From JAWXBT01 sp964523015 (GTDB lineage: Bacteria; Bdellovibrionota_C; UBA2361; J135), in the NCBI GenBank assembly GCA_964523015.1, contig CAZFXN010000036.1, forward strand, positions 1 to 30,747: a DNA stretch of 30,747 nt, in the 5' to 3' direction. The notes under the pieces are model-generated. The model did no database searches. It worked only from the letters and a program-made list of their open reading frames with translations, and had not been told where the DNA came from. This document shows positions 1 through 8,182 of the stretch, one piece after another (position 1 is the first letter of the stretch; every line of letters begins with the position of its first letter). The position numbers and the translations under genes were made by a program.

Positions 1-149
1 CACAAACAACTACGTCTAGTCGTAGAGTTCCAAGAAAATATTTACAAATGGTACAGTTTCGTTCTGCAGACAGGATTCTTTGGCCGCAAGTTAAAGTTAA
101 ACAATGGATTATGACATCAAAAAGGGCTAGAGCGGCTCAATGTTTTATA

Positions 150-464
150 CTAAGCGTCAAACCCTTGCTTCTTGCCGAATACTACTGTTGTACAATCAAC
201 GATAATTCCACCATCTTTGGATTTAATAGTGGAGATAAATATGCCTGGCTCAAATGCTCTCTCTCTAAGCAGTTCTACTTTCTCTTTTGTTGGAATCGAC
301 ATGCGAGCTTTTATAGAATAGTTAAGCTCAACTGTTACTTGACCTGGGGTCTCATCTAAAAACTTAGTGATCATTCCGTAAACTGGATAAGTCTCGCCAA
401 TCTTAACTTCGCCTTGGCCTACCTCTAATCCGAACTTTTCGAAGAAATTTGACTCAGAACTCAT
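150..464 (-). CDS. Small hypothetical protein, 104 aa
   Basis: I do not recognise the family. The start is well supported: the minus strand reads GAGGT, then seven bases, then ATG. The protein has no signal peptide and no membrane segment. It is acidic at the N-terminus and looks like a compact beta-rich domain: a conserved-looking stretch KIGETYPVYGMITKF (residues about 21-35) is followed by alternating polar/hydrophobic strands and the C-terminal segment GGIIVDCTTVVFGKKQGF. The gene diverges from glmU, with about 270 bases between the two starts, so they are not co-transcribed. A cytoplasmic beta-barrel or PilZ-like fold is possible, but I see no RxxxR or D/NxSxxG signature to support it. 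Coding status is likely; function is unknown. Confidence 0.6.
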   Translation of the reverse strand: MSSESNFFEKFGLEVGQGEVKIGETYPVYGMITKFLDETPGQVTVELNYSIKARMSIPTKEKVELLRERAFEPGIFISTIKSKDGGIIVDCTTVVFGKKQGFDA

Positions 465-692
465 GATTTTACCTCATACCTATCATGTTGACGTGACACC
501 TGAGCAACAATGCTCTTTCCCACTATTCTTAGGTTTGGATTGGAATGCTTCAGTGTATTTAACAAGTTCTCCACAGGGGGTGTGGATTGTTTGGCCTCAA
601 ACTGATATAACCACTTGAATTAATAGATGTTTACTGGAGGAGGCTCCTGTTTATAACTTATAGATTTTAAAAATATGAGGAAGTTCAATGCG

Positions 693-721
693 TTGAGAAG
701 ATGATGGTTACCATATATAAG
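693..721 (+). promoter_or_regulatory. Candidate sigma-70 promoter of glmU, leaderless
   Basis: TTGAGA at 693-698 and TATAAG at 716-721 are separated by exactly 17 bases. Only nine bases lie between the -10 box and the ATG at 731, so transcription would start within a base or two of that ATG. No Shine-Dalgarno sequence precedes 731. This favours 731 over the upstream in-frame ATG at 701, which would lie inside the promoter. Confidence 0.5.
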
Positions 722-730
722 TATAGAGTC

Positions 731-2155
731 ATGCAGATAGATAAAAATAGTAATTTTTCCGATCCGTTATCGATTATCGTGCTCGCTGCTGGGCTTGGTA
801 AGAGAATGAAATCTGATCTGCCAAAAGTTCTAGCTTCAGTGCTTGGGCTTCCCATGATCAATCGAATTATTAGGGAAATCATTCCTCTTTCCCCTGAAAA
901 TATTGTGGTTGTAACCGGTCATAAAGGAGAGCTAGTTCGAAGTGCTCTAATAGAGAGTTTTTCATCAACTAAGATTGGCTTTGCTTTACAAAAAGAACTT
1001 TTAGGAACTGGGGATGCTGCCAAATGTGGCCTTTCAGAGATAAAAGACTTCTCTGGTACAGTTCTCATACTTGCTGGTGATACTCCACTAATAAAAGGAT
1101 CCTCTCTCCTCTCTCTTTTAAATGTACATCAAAAAGAAAATGCCACCGTCACTCTCCTTTCGTTTATGGCAAAAGATCCAACTGGGTACGGCAGGGTTGT
1201 GCGTGAGTCCGGTTTAGTTTCAAAGATAGTAGAGGAAAAAGATGCCAGCGATTTAGAAAAACAAATTACAGAGGTTAATTCTGGGATTTATGCGGTTGAT
1301 TCCGCGTTTCTATATCAAGCCCTAAATAATTTAGAAACTAATAATGTCCAAGGTGAGTTATATTTAACTGACATTCTTGGCAAGGCCGCCACAGAGGGTC
1401 AGCACATCTCCTCTTTTTTGAGTAATGATGAATCTCAGTTCTTAGGTGTAAACACTAAATCTCAACTTAATTATGCACAGACGATCGCCATGAAAAGAAA
1501 AATCGAAAGTTTAATTGAACAGGGCGTTTCCTTTTTAGATCCGAATACTGTTTATATTGAGGAGGCAGTTGTCGTTGGTGAGGGCTCTTCATTAGGGCCC
1601 AATGTTCAACTGCGCGGTAAAACAACCGTTGGCAAATCAGTGAAGATTGAGGGCTCTGCTTTTATTCAGGACTCTACTATTGAGGATGGCGCGACTATTA
1701 AATTTGGCGTGCGAATTGAAGGCGCTCATGTTGGAAAGAATGCTGCGGTCGGGCCGTTTGCTCATTTAAGACCTGAAGCTTACTTAGAAAAAGATGTTAA
1801 GGTTGGCAACTTTGTAGAGATTAAAAAATCCAGATTAAAAGAGGGCGCAAAGGCTTCACACTTAACATATCTTGGCGATGCGGAAGTTGGAAAGGATGCC
1901 AACATTGGAGCCGGTACGATTACTTGTAATTATGATGGTTATAACAAATTTAAAACCACCATTGGTGATGGCGCATTTATTGGTAGCAACACTGCTCTTG
2001 TTGCACCAGTTACTATTGGGGCAGGTGCTGTCATTGGTGCGGGATCCGTAATTAGTAAGGAGGTGTCAAAGGATGCCCTGGCTCTGGAAAGAACAGAGCA
2101 ACGAGAGATTAAGGATTGGGCTAAGAAGCGACGCGTGAAGTCTTTAAAAAAATAA
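731..2155 (+). CDS. glmU: Bifunctional N-acetylglucosamine-1-phosphate uridyltransferase / glucosamine-1-phosphate acetyltransferase GlmU
   Basis: Makes UDP-N-acetylglucosamine, the precursor of peptidoglycan and LPS, by acetylating glucosamine-1-phosphate and then transferring UMP. The nucleotidyltransferase signature LAAGLGKRMKS lies at residues 18-28 and LAGDTPL marks the UTP site. From about residue 255 the protein is a left-handed beta-helix of isoleucine/valine hexapeptides. The acetyltransferase site is intact: HLTYLGDAEVG, with the catalytic His near residue 377, followed by NIGAGTITCNYDG. Length is 474 aa from 731 (484 from ATG 701) against about 456 in E. coli, the excess being a short N-terminal tail. 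The 731 start is chosen because a good promoter occupies 693-721 and no Shine-Dalgarno site is present. It converges with the kinase gene downstream. Confidence 0.96.
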   Translation: MQIDKNSNFSDPLSIIVLAAGLGKRMKSDLPKVLASVLGLPMINRIIREIIPLSPENIVVVTGHKGELVRSALIESFSSTKIGFALQKELLGTGDAAKCGLSEIKDFSGTVLILAGDTPLIKGSSLLSLLNVHQKENATVTLLSFMAKDPTGYGRVVRESGLVSKIVEEKDASDLEKQITEVNSGIYAVDSAFLYQALNNLETNNVQGELYLTDILGKAATEGQHISSFLSNDESQFLGVNTKSQLNYAQTIAMKRKIESLIEQGVSFLDPNTVYIEEAVVVGEGSSLGPNVQLRGKTTVGKSVKIEGSAFIQDSTIEDGATIKFGVRIEGAHVGKNAAVGPFAHLRPEAYLEKDVKVGNFVEIKKSRLKEGAKASHLTYLGDAEVGKDANIGAGTITCNYDGYNKFKTTIGDGAFIGSNTALVAPVTIGAGAVIGAGSVISKEVSKDALALERTEQREIKDWAKKRRVKSLKK

Positions 2156-2191
2156 GCATTATTTATTCGAGATATCGGATCCCTGAGATGT

Positions 2192-3283
2192 CTATACAGA
2201 GACACGCAATTGATCGAGCGCATCGTTATAACGATCTATGTCTCTCACTAATTCTGAGACTGTTTGGTATCGCTGGTCAACATTCTTTGCCATAGCTTTT
2301 TTGCAGATCGAGATAAGCTCAACGGGGAGTCTTGGGTCGACGGCCTTAGGATCGTTAGGTTCTCTAGTTAAGGTTGCAACCGTCAAGCCGGGCACGCTAT
2401 GAGAAACCTCATGAAATGGCATCTTGCCAGTTAATGCTTCATACATAAGAGCGCCCAAAGAATAAACATCGAGCGTTACTCGAGGACATGGATCTTTGGG
2501 AACAAGTGCTTCGGGAGCCATATATCCCAATGAACCTATTGTTTGCGACTCATCAAAGAGCGGATTGTCAGCAATCCTTGACGAACAACCAAAATCTATA
2601 AGAACAGGTTCTGCATCAGAACCAACTAAGACATTCCCCGGTTTAAGATCTCGATGGACATACCCACTCTCATGAACAAACTGCACAGCTCGACACAGCT
2701 TCTGAAAAGCTTCGATTCGCTTAAACAGACTTTCGAAATGATATTGTTCTTTCGTGGCGGTGTCGTTAGTAAACTCAGAAAATGTTTTCGCTCTAGAAAT
2801 TTTACAGTCGCTCAATACGTTTTCTAATGAGATGACGGGGCTCATCACCAAGAAAACCTTTTCGTCACCAAGCACTAGCTCATAGGGTGTGATTATGTTT
2901 CTTTTGTAAGGGGCATGGGCTATATCGCCACTAGCTGAATGGATTTCTCTTAAAGCATCATACTCCCAGTGAATTTTATTCTCTACGACATCTTGATGCC
3001 TGTTTCTGGAGATACTACTAGAGGTCGCCTCCTTAATCGCTACCAGATGTTCGTGTTGATCGCTCCAGGCTAAAAAAACATCGGCTCCGTTACCTGCTCC
3101 TAGATATGATATTGGGTGGAATCCGCGCGCAAGAAGGACTGGGTCGTTAGTGCAATCCGCTACGTCACTTACTAAACGCTCAACCCAGAGAGGCATTTGA
3201 GTAGCGAGGTCGGTTGACGAATGAATGCCGGCGATGGTCGCCCAGGAAACGTCGTCTAAAGATCCATTATGATTCGCTATCAT
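2192..3283 (-). CDS. Hanks-type serine/threonine protein kinase, cytoplasmic
   Basis: Phosphorylates Ser/Thr of unknown target proteins. All core kinase elements are visible: glycine-rich loop GAGNGADV (residues 62-69), VAIK with the ATP-anchoring Lys84, catalytic loop HRDLKPGN (210-217), DFG at 230-232, and APE in GYMAPE (253-258) followed by DVYSLG. The kinase should therefore be active. About 55 residues precede the kinase domain and match nothing I recognise. A polar insert of about 35 residues (near 155-190) separates the hinge from helix E. The protein stops soon after the C-lobe at 363 aa, with no transmembrane segment and no PASTA, FHA or TPR sensor region, unlike many bacterial relatives. 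It converges with glmU and diverges from the YjbQ gene. A PP2C-like gene lies about 20 kb away at 23934, not beside it. Confidence 0.93.
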   Translation of the reverse strand: MIANHNGSLDDVSWATIAGIHSSTDLATQMPLWVERLVSDVADCTNDPVLLARGFHPISYLGAGNGADVFLAWSDQHEHLVAIKEATSSSISRNRHQDVVENKIHWEYDALREIHSASGDIAHAPYKRNIITPYELVLGDEKVFLVMSPVISLENVLSDCKISRAKTFSEFTNDTATKEQYHFESLFKRIEAFQKLCRAVQFVHESGYVHRDLKPGNVLVGSDAEPVLIDFGCSSRIADNPLFDESQTIGSLGYMAPEALVPKDPCPRVTLDVYSLGALMYEALTGKMPFHEVSHSVPGLTVATLTREPNDPKAVDPRLPVELISICKKAMAKNVDQRYQTVSELVRDIDRYNDALDQLRVSV

Positions 3284-3611
3284 TTTTTATTTTATCGCCC
3301 CATGTATCTAAGTTAGATCTGGCTCCGCGATATTCAGAAAGTATTTCGGGGACACACTTAGCTTAGAATTGGTGGGGTTTGAGGTCACTAAAAGAGCGGT
3401 TCAAATGGATGACTGGTTGCTGATGCTACCCTCGGTGGGGACTCGACGCGCCATCTGCAGGCAATTGTACTATCAAATATGGTTTTAGCCTAGGGGAAAC
3501 GGTGTACGGGAATGCGCCAAAGGTGATAAAGCACTATGTTACGATACACTTTTCTCCTAGATCCAATACTATTTTGGCTAATTCTGGCCGATTTTGATTT
3601 ATAGATCTACC
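3284..3611. other. Divergent intergenic region between kinase and YjbQ genes
   Basis: About 330 bases without a convincing gene. It must hold the promoters for both flanking genes. On the minus strand a GATAAAAT element lies just before the kinase ATG. On the plus strand TATAGA (3600-3605) lies six bases before the ATG at 3612, but neither has a good -35 box. The middle (3380-3470) is somewhat more GC-rich than its surroundings, with no strong inverted repeat or RNA-like structure that I could see. No TPP-riboswitch sequence precedes the YjbQ gene. Confidence 0.4.
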
Positions 3612-4031
3612 ATGCCGTCAATGATTACCTCTCTTAATTTTAGAACTAGCGGCCAGGGATTGGTTGAGATAACAGACTCAATCGCGTTAGCTCTTAAGAA
3701 GTTTGGGGCCGATAATGGTCTCTGTTCTCTGATTATTCAGCACACTTCAGCAAGTCTTATCATTCAAGAAAATGCCGACCCGACAGCACGTAGAGATCTA
3801 GAAAATTGGCTAAATCGTCTTGTAAAAGAAAACGATCCTCTCTTTGAGCACACCCTTGAGGGACCTGATGATATGCCGGCACACATAAAGGCAGCCTTAA
3901 CTGCCACCACTCTATCAATTCCAGTATGTAACGGCGAACTTATGCTCGGCAGGTGGCAGGGTGTGTACCTTTGGGAGCATAGACATGCCCCTCATTCAAG
4001 AACGGTTGTTGTGCATTATCGGGAGGATTAG
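3612..4031 (+). CDS. yjbQ: YjbQ-family protein (UPF0047), secondary thiamine-phosphate synthase type
   Basis: Belongs to the small trimeric YjbQ/UPF0047 family; some members can weakly replace thiamine-phosphate synthase, but the true physiological role is unsettled. Family signatures are clear: HTSASLIIQENADP, the DDMPAHIKA segment, and GRWQGVYLWEHRHAPHSR with the conserved His residues thought to bind a metal near the active site. From ATG 3612 the protein is 139 aa, matching the usual 135-140. An in-frame TTG at 3594 and an ATG at 3621 are alternatives; none has a Shine-Dalgarno site. The gene stands alone with its own terminator immediately downstream and no other thiamine genes nearby. 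Confidence 0.9.
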   Translation: MPSMITSLNFRTSGQGLVEITDSIALALKKFGADNGLCSLIIQHTSASLIIQENADPTARRDLENWLNRLVKENDPLFEHTLEGPDDMPAHIKAALTATTLSIPVCNGELMLGRWQGVYLWEHRHAPHSRTVVVHYRED

Positions 4032-4035
4032 ATCG

Positions 4036-4066
4036 GCCTACGTGGGCTTTTACCAGGTAGGCTTTT
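4036..4066 (+). terminator. Rho-independent terminator after yjbQ
   Basis: GCCTAC (4036-4041) pairs with GTAGGC (4057-4062). The stem continues, after one G-G mismatch, as TGG/CCA around a seven-base loop, and TTTT follows directly. It begins five bases after the YjbQ stop codon. Confidence 0.7.
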
Positions 4067-4073
4067 CATTTAG

Positions 4074-4275
4074 GCATGTGAAAGTCTCAGAGACGTAGAG
4101 GTAGGTACCGCCCCATGCGGGCATGTGAAAGTCTCAGAGACGTAGAGGTAGGAGACGTAGAGGTAGGTACCGCCCCATGCCGAGCCTTATGAGCGTGGAG
4201 AAAGGGAGGTCTGTAGGTATCTAATTAAACTCAATTTAGTAAATCAAAGCCCATCTGAAAGTCTCAGAGACTTCG
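4074..4275. repeat. Short tandem repeat cluster, about 46-bp unit
   Basis: A 46-bp unit (4074-4119) is repeated directly at 4120-4180. The second copy carries an internal 15-bp tandem duplication of GAGACGTAGAGGTAG (4136-4150 and 4151-4165). The unit starts with GCATG and ends with CATGC, contains the near-palindrome GTCTCAGAGAC, and ends with GGTACCGCCCCATGC. A third fragment, TGAAAGTCTCAGAGAC, lies at 4256-4271. The repeats sit between the YjbQ terminator and the ATPase promoter. Two and a half copies are too few, and the spacing wrong, for CRISPR; an intergenic REP/MITE-like repeat is the best guess. Confidence 0.75.
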
Positions 4276-4297
4276 TGGTAAATGTTATAGATACAGC

Positions 4298-4325
4298 TTG
4301 CAAATTTGCGAGATGTAGCTATAAT
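4298..4325 (+). promoter_or_regulatory. Candidate sigma-70 promoter of the AAA ATPase gene, leaderless
   Basis: TTGCAA (4298-4303) and a perfect TATAAT (4320-4325) are separated by 16 bases. Seven bases separate the -10 box from the ATG at 4333, which has no Shine-Dalgarno sequence. Transcription would begin at or next to the start codon. The in-frame TTG at 4306 would lie within this promoter and is therefore an unlikely start. Confidence 0.55.
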
Positions 4326-4332
4326 TATAGCA

Positions 4333-5493
4333 ATGGTTAAGCAACCTACTGAATATACAAGATCTTTTGAGTCGATTTTAGCTAAGAGATTGGGCGAAAA
4401 GCTAAATTTTATCCAAGTTTTAATAGGTCCGCGACAGGTTGGTAAGACAACTGCGGTTACGAGAATTTTCAATGAGTGGTCGGGACTAAAGAAAATGATC
4501 TCGGCAGACCTGCCCTCTCCACCAGATCATTCATGGCTAACTGCCAATTGGAATGACGCTATTTCGTTGGGCGCCTCGTTGGGTGATGACGTTCTTCTAA
4601 TCATCGATGAAGTACACAAAGTTCCAGGATGGAGCGAAGTAATAAAATCTCTATTTGATAAAATTCGCTCTCAAAGAAAGATGCGGATTGTATTGCTTGG
4701 CTCAGCAAGTCTCTCAATTCAAAGAGGCTTAGGCGAGAGCTTGGCCGGAAGATATGAATTGTTAAAAGCTAATCACTGGTCTTTTGGAGAGTGTAAAGAG
4801 GCATTTGATTTAGATTTTGAATCATATCTTAAGTTTGGTGGTTATCCTGCGGCTTTGGAATTGCGGGCAGATCCTGCACGGTGGCAATCTTTTGTTCGAG
4901 ATTCTATTATTGAACCGGTGCTAGGTCGTGACTTATTAGGGTATTCAAGGATTAATAAGCCAGCACTATTTCGTCAAACATTTGAAATCGCTCTTCGCTA
5001 TCCAGCTCAAGTAGTTTCTTACAACAAATTACTTGGTCAGCTTCAAGAAAAAGGAAATACAAATACGATAAAGGATTATCTAAACCTACTTGAGGGGGGA
5101 TTTCTTTTAAAACAGCTGCATAAGTTTTCAAAAGGAACTGTCAGTTTAAAAACCTCTAGTCCAAAAATTTTACCTTTAGATTTAGCACTGGTGTCGGCGT
5201 TGGCTCCTATTAATACAAGCACCTTAGATCCTGCCTGGCGCGGCAGACTTGTTGAAGCAGCCTTTGGGGCCTACTTGGCGCGTCAACCTGGGGATCTGTA
5301 CTACTGGTCAGATGGTCGATACGAGGTTGACTTTGTACATGTCATAAACGAATCAATTGTTGCATATGAAGTAAAATCAGGTCGGGAACGAGACGGAAAG
5401 GGGTTGCTCAAGTTTGCGGAAAAATATCCTGATGCCACTACTCGCATGATTGACGATCATGAGATTGAGGATCTCTTGGCTAATGAAAAATAA
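4333..5493 (+). CDS. AAA-family ATPase with DUF4143 C-terminal domain
   Basis: An ATPase of the AAA_14/DUF4143 group, a common prokaryotic family of unknown cellular role. Walker A GPRQVGKTT lies at residues 32-40 and Walker B LLIIDE at 88-93. The sensor-like strand VLLGSAS and the family hallmark ESLAGRYELL follow. The C-terminal half is DUF4143, ending in a nuclease-like fold in which SDGRYEVDFV and AYEVKSG give the D...ExK pattern of the PD-(D/E)xK superfamily. Length is 386 aa from ATG 4333, normal for the family. It is monocistronic: its own promoter lies in front and a large hairpin behind, and it converges with gyrB. Such genes are patchily distributed and often transferred; the repeats just upstream fit that. 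No toxin or antitoxin partner is visible. Confidence 0.9.
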   Translation: MVKQPTEYTRSFESILAKRLGEKLNFIQVLIGPRQVGKTTAVTRIFNEWSGLKKMISADLPSPPDHSWLTANWNDAISLGASLGDDVLLIIDEVHKVPGWSEVIKSLFDKIRSQRKMRIVLLGSASLSIQRGLGESLAGRYELLKANHWSFGECKEAFDLDFESYLKFGGYPAALELRADPARWQSFVRDSIIEPVLGRDLLGYSRINKPALFRQTFEIALRYPAQVVSYNKLLGQLQEKGNTNTIKDYLNLLEGGFLLKQLHKFSKGTVSLKTSSPKILPLDLALVSALAPINTSTLDPAWRGRLVEAAFGAYLARQPGDLYYWSDGRYEVDFVHVINESIVAYEVKSGRERDGKGLLKFAEKYPDATTRMIDDHEIEDLLANEK

Positions 5494-5501
5494 GGAACTT
5501 A

Positions 5502-5579
5502 AAGCATAATAATAAACAGGTACCTTTTGAGGCTTTAAGTGCACCCAGCCTAAAAAGGTACCTGTTTATTATTATGCTT
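5502..5579. terminator. Very long hairpin between convergent genes, probable bidirectional terminator
   Basis: A perfect 27-bp inverted repeat (5502-5528 against 5553-5579) includes GGTACC. After one mismatch it continues into a further 5-bp stem, AGGCT/AGCCT, around a 12-base loop. It lies between the convergent ATPase and gyrB stop codons and would fold in RNA from either strand. The inner arm ends in TTTT/AAAA, and no long U-tract follows. The arm is much longer than an ordinary terminator, so it may be a MITE-like palindromic repeat that now serves this purpose. Confidence 0.6.
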
Positions 5580-5617
5580 CTGTGGCTTAGAGTTCAGCTT
5601 CGAGAGTCCCCGCCATC

Positions 5618-8071
5618 CTAAATATCCAAATTCCGGATATTTAGTGCGTTCTCTTCAATAAACTTTCTACGCGGCTCGACTTCGTCTCCCATAAGGACGG
5701 TGAACACTTCGTCGGCATCAATAGCATCTTCTACGCGAACTTGTAGGAAGGTTCTGTTTTTAGGATCCATCGTAGTCTCCCAGAGCTGTTCCGGGTTCAT
5801 CTCACCAAGACCTTTGTATCTCTGAATGGAGAGGCCTTTATTTCCGCGATCGAGAATCAGCTTTACGGCATCCTCGGCATTATTAAATGTGGCTAGTTCT
5901 TTTTTAGATTCGATTTCAGAGACAACAAACGGTCCTTTTCCTAAACCTTCTGCCACCACCATCATCTTTCTTAGATTTCTATATTCCTGAGTTGCTAAGA
6001 ATGAAACATCGGCAACGCTCTCTTTTGTAACTCCATCTTTTCGAGTTATTAAACTAATGCCGTCTGATCCGTTCTGACCCTGTAGTTCAACCTTAGAGCC
6101 GTCAATTAAAATCTCCGAAAGAGCAGTTTCAAGTGCTACTGTTATCTCTTTCACCTTCTTCTCATCGCTAAATGATGAGATATCATCAACTCCTAGTCTT
6201 GCTAGCTCTAGAGCAAAGCGCGGATCGACAACCCCTCTAAAATCATCAAGGGCTAAGTCTAGCTTATTTAATTCAGCAACTATTGGGCGAAGCGCCTCCT
6301 CTTTTAAGACCTTTTTATCTGAAGAGGTCACGCAGATATCTTTGACGCCGCCACTTTGGACTATATCTCTTAAAAAAGAATCATCCTTTACGTACTGTTC
6401 AGATTTCCCTTTTTTAACTTTATAAAGAGGGGGCTGAGCAATGTATAAATGTCCGGCAGCGATCATATCAAACATTTGGCGGTAGAAAAATGTAAGCAGT
6501 AGAGTTCTAATGTGACTTCCGTCAACGTCAGCATCGGTCATGATTACAACTTTATGGTAACGCAACTTTGTAAGATTAAAGTCATCTCGTCCAATGCCGG
6601 TACCAAGAGCGGTAATGATTGTACGAATCTCTTCAAAAGCGAGCATCGTATCAAAGCGGGCCTTTTCAACGTTTAGAATTTTTCCTTTTAGAGGCAAGAT
6701 CGCTTGATTCTTTTTATCGCGACCCTGCTTAGCCGATCCGCCGGCCGAATCTCCCTCAACTATATAGAGCTCACATTCTTCTGGGTTTTCATTTTGGCAA
6801 TCCGCTAGTTTGCCCGGCAAATTTGATGAATCAAGTGCGCCCTTACGACGAACTAGCTCTCGTGCTTTACGAGCAGCCTCTCGCGCTCTAGCAGCTTCAC
6901 TCGCTTTGTTAACAACGATCTTAGCTATTGATGGGTTCTCTTCAAGATAACGGGCGAGCTTTTCTCCAAGGAGTTGCTCCACCAAACCTTTAACTTCGCT
7001 GTTGCCAAGTTTTGTTTTTGTTTGTCCCTCAAATTGAGGCTCAGGGATCTTCACTGAAATAACTGCTGTTAGACCCTCTCTAGTATCATCTCCCTGAATT
7101 CCTTCGCCGATCCCCTTAGAAAGCCCGGATTTATTGACATATGTATTAACACACCGAGTAAGAGCTGATTTAAATCCGGCTAGATGAGTGCCGCCCTCGT
7201 GGGTATTAATATTATTAGCATAGGTATAAATGTTCTCTTGATACCCTTCGTTATACTGCATCGCGACTTCAAGCTGAACATTGTCGGCTTCGTTTGAAAA
7301 ATAAATTACATCTTTAAAAAGAGGGTTTTTGCTTTTGTTTATGTGCTCAACGTAGCTCTTAATACCACCTTCATAGAAAAATTCCTGGTTCTTCTCTTTT
7401 CCAACACGAAGATCTTTAACTATAAAGCGCAGGCCCTTATTTAAAAACGCCAACTCACGACAACGATGAGTAATCGTCTCAAAGTTATACCCTTTAGCTT
7501 CTTTGAAAATTGTATGGTCTGGATAAAAAGTTACCTTTGTCCCTGTTCCTTCGGCTTTACCGATCTCTTTAAGAGGTTCAACCGGAACGCCTCGATGGAA
7601 CTCCATAAAATAGAGCTTTCCGTTTTTTTGAACTTCGACTTTTAGAATTTCTGAAAGTGCATTTACAACCGATACGCCAACACCATGAAGACCGCCGGAA
7701 ACTTTATAAGCATCTTTATCAAATTTGCCACCAGCATGAAGTATGGTCATTACAACTTCAACGCTGCTAACTCCTTCAGATGGATGAATATCTACCGGAA
7801 TGCCTCGACCATTATCATTGATCGTAACCGAGCCATCTTCGTTTAGGAAAACATCAACCTGAGTGCAGTATCCTGCAAGCGCTTCGTCAACAGAGTTATC
7901 AATTACTTCGTAGACAAGATGGTGGTAGCCACGCTCATAGGTGTCACCTATGTACATTCCAGGGCGTTTTCTAACCGCATCAAGGCCCTCTAGAACCTTG
8001 ATTTGAGAACTATCGTATTGGGTTCCTGCTTTGACCTTTTCTGCTATTTGATTCACTTCTTGGCTTTCCAC
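5618..8071 (-). CDS. gyrB: DNA gyrase subunit B
   Basis: ATPase subunit of gyrase, which introduces negative supercoils together with GyrA (not in this window). The GHKL ATPase domain shows EVIDNSVDEA, NDNGRGIP and GGLHGVGVSVVNALSE. The Toprim domain shows EGDSAGGSA (near residue 438) and DADVDGSHIRTLLL (near 512-525). The C-terminus contains QRYKGLGEMNPEQLWETTM. Length is 817 aa, close to the usual 800-840 for the long form. The start is GTG, fixed by AAGGAG five bases upstream. A good promoter lies in the 111-base gap after recF, so gyrB can be expressed separately from dnaA-dnaN-recF. Confidence 0.98.
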   Translation of the reverse strand: MESQEVNQIAEKVKAGTQYDSSQIKVLEGLDAVRKRPGMYIGDTYERGYHHLVYEVIDNSVDEALAGYCTQVDVFLNEDGSVTINDNGRGIPVDIHPSEGVSSVEVVMTILHAGGKFDKDAYKVSGGLHGVGVSVVNALSEILKVEVQKNGKLYFMEFHRGVPVEPLKEIGKAEGTGTKVTFYPDHTIFKEAKGYNFETITHRCRELAFLNKGLRFIVKDLRVGKEKNQEFFYEGGIKSYVEHINKSKNPLFKDVIYFSNEADNVQLEVAMQYNEGYQENIYTYANNINTHEGGTHLAGFKSALTRCVNTYVNKSGLSKGIGEGIQGDDTREGLTAVISVKIPEPQFEGQTKTKLGNSEVKGLVEQLLGEKLARYLEENPSIAKIVVNKASEAARAREAARKARELVRRKGALDSSNLPGKLADCQNENPEECELYIVEGDSAGGSAKQGRDKKNQAILPLKGKILNVEKARFDTMLAFEEIRTIITALGTGIGRDDFNLTKLRYHKVVIMTDADVDGSHIRTLLLTFFYRQMFDMIAAGHLYIAQPPLYKVKKGKSEQYVKDDSFLRDIVQSGGVKDICVTSSDKKVLKEEALRPIVAELNKLDLALDDFRGVVDPRFALELARLGVDDISSFSDEKKVKEITVALETALSEILIDGSKVELQGQNGSDGISLITRKDGVTKESVADVSFLATQEYRNLRKMMVVAEGLGKGPFVVSEIESKKELATFNNAEDAVKLILDRGNKGLSIQRYKGLGEMNPEQLWETTMDPKNRTFLQVRVEDAIDADEVFTVLMGDEVEPRRKFIEENALNIRNLDI

Positions 8072-8093
8072 TAAAACTCCTTAAAACCGCGAT

Positions 8094-8122
8094 ATTATAG
8101 ATTTTTTTTGACCATAGGTAAA
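8094..8122 (-). promoter_or_regulatory. Candidate sigma-70 promoter of gyrB
   Basis: On the minus strand, TTTACC (8117-8122) lies 17 bases before a perfect TATAAT (8094-8099). A start about seven bases further on leaves a short leader of roughly 15 bases containing AAGGAG before the GTG start codon of gyrB. Confidence 0.65.
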
Positions 8123-8182
8123 GAAAAGTAGTGCGATAATCTAGCTTAGTTTTTACTGTTTTTATGAAGCGAGTTCAACGGG

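Noticed and set aside
48..359. 103-codon plus-strand frame overlapping the first gene
   Set aside because: The minus-strand frame has a proper ribosome-binding site and better protein composition; this one is its shadow.
701..730. Longer glmU start at ATG 701
   Set aside because: It lies within the predicted promoter and lacks a properly spaced ribosome-binding site; the family does not need the extra residues.
3594..3611. TTG start for the YjbQ-family gene
   Set aside because: The ATG at 3612 gives the family's normal length and the TTG overlaps the likely -10 region.
4081..4095. TPP riboswitch near the YjbQ gene (minus strand of GTCTCAGAGAC contains CTGAGA)
   Set aside because: The rest of the THI-box consensus is absent and the site lies downstream of the YjbQ gene.
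4074..4180. Possible CRISPR array
   Set aside because: Only two copies directly joined, no spacers of regular length, no cas genes nearby.
4333..5493. Toxin-antitoxin or defence system around the DUF4143 ATPase
   Set aside because: No partner gene; the ATPase has its own promoter and terminator.
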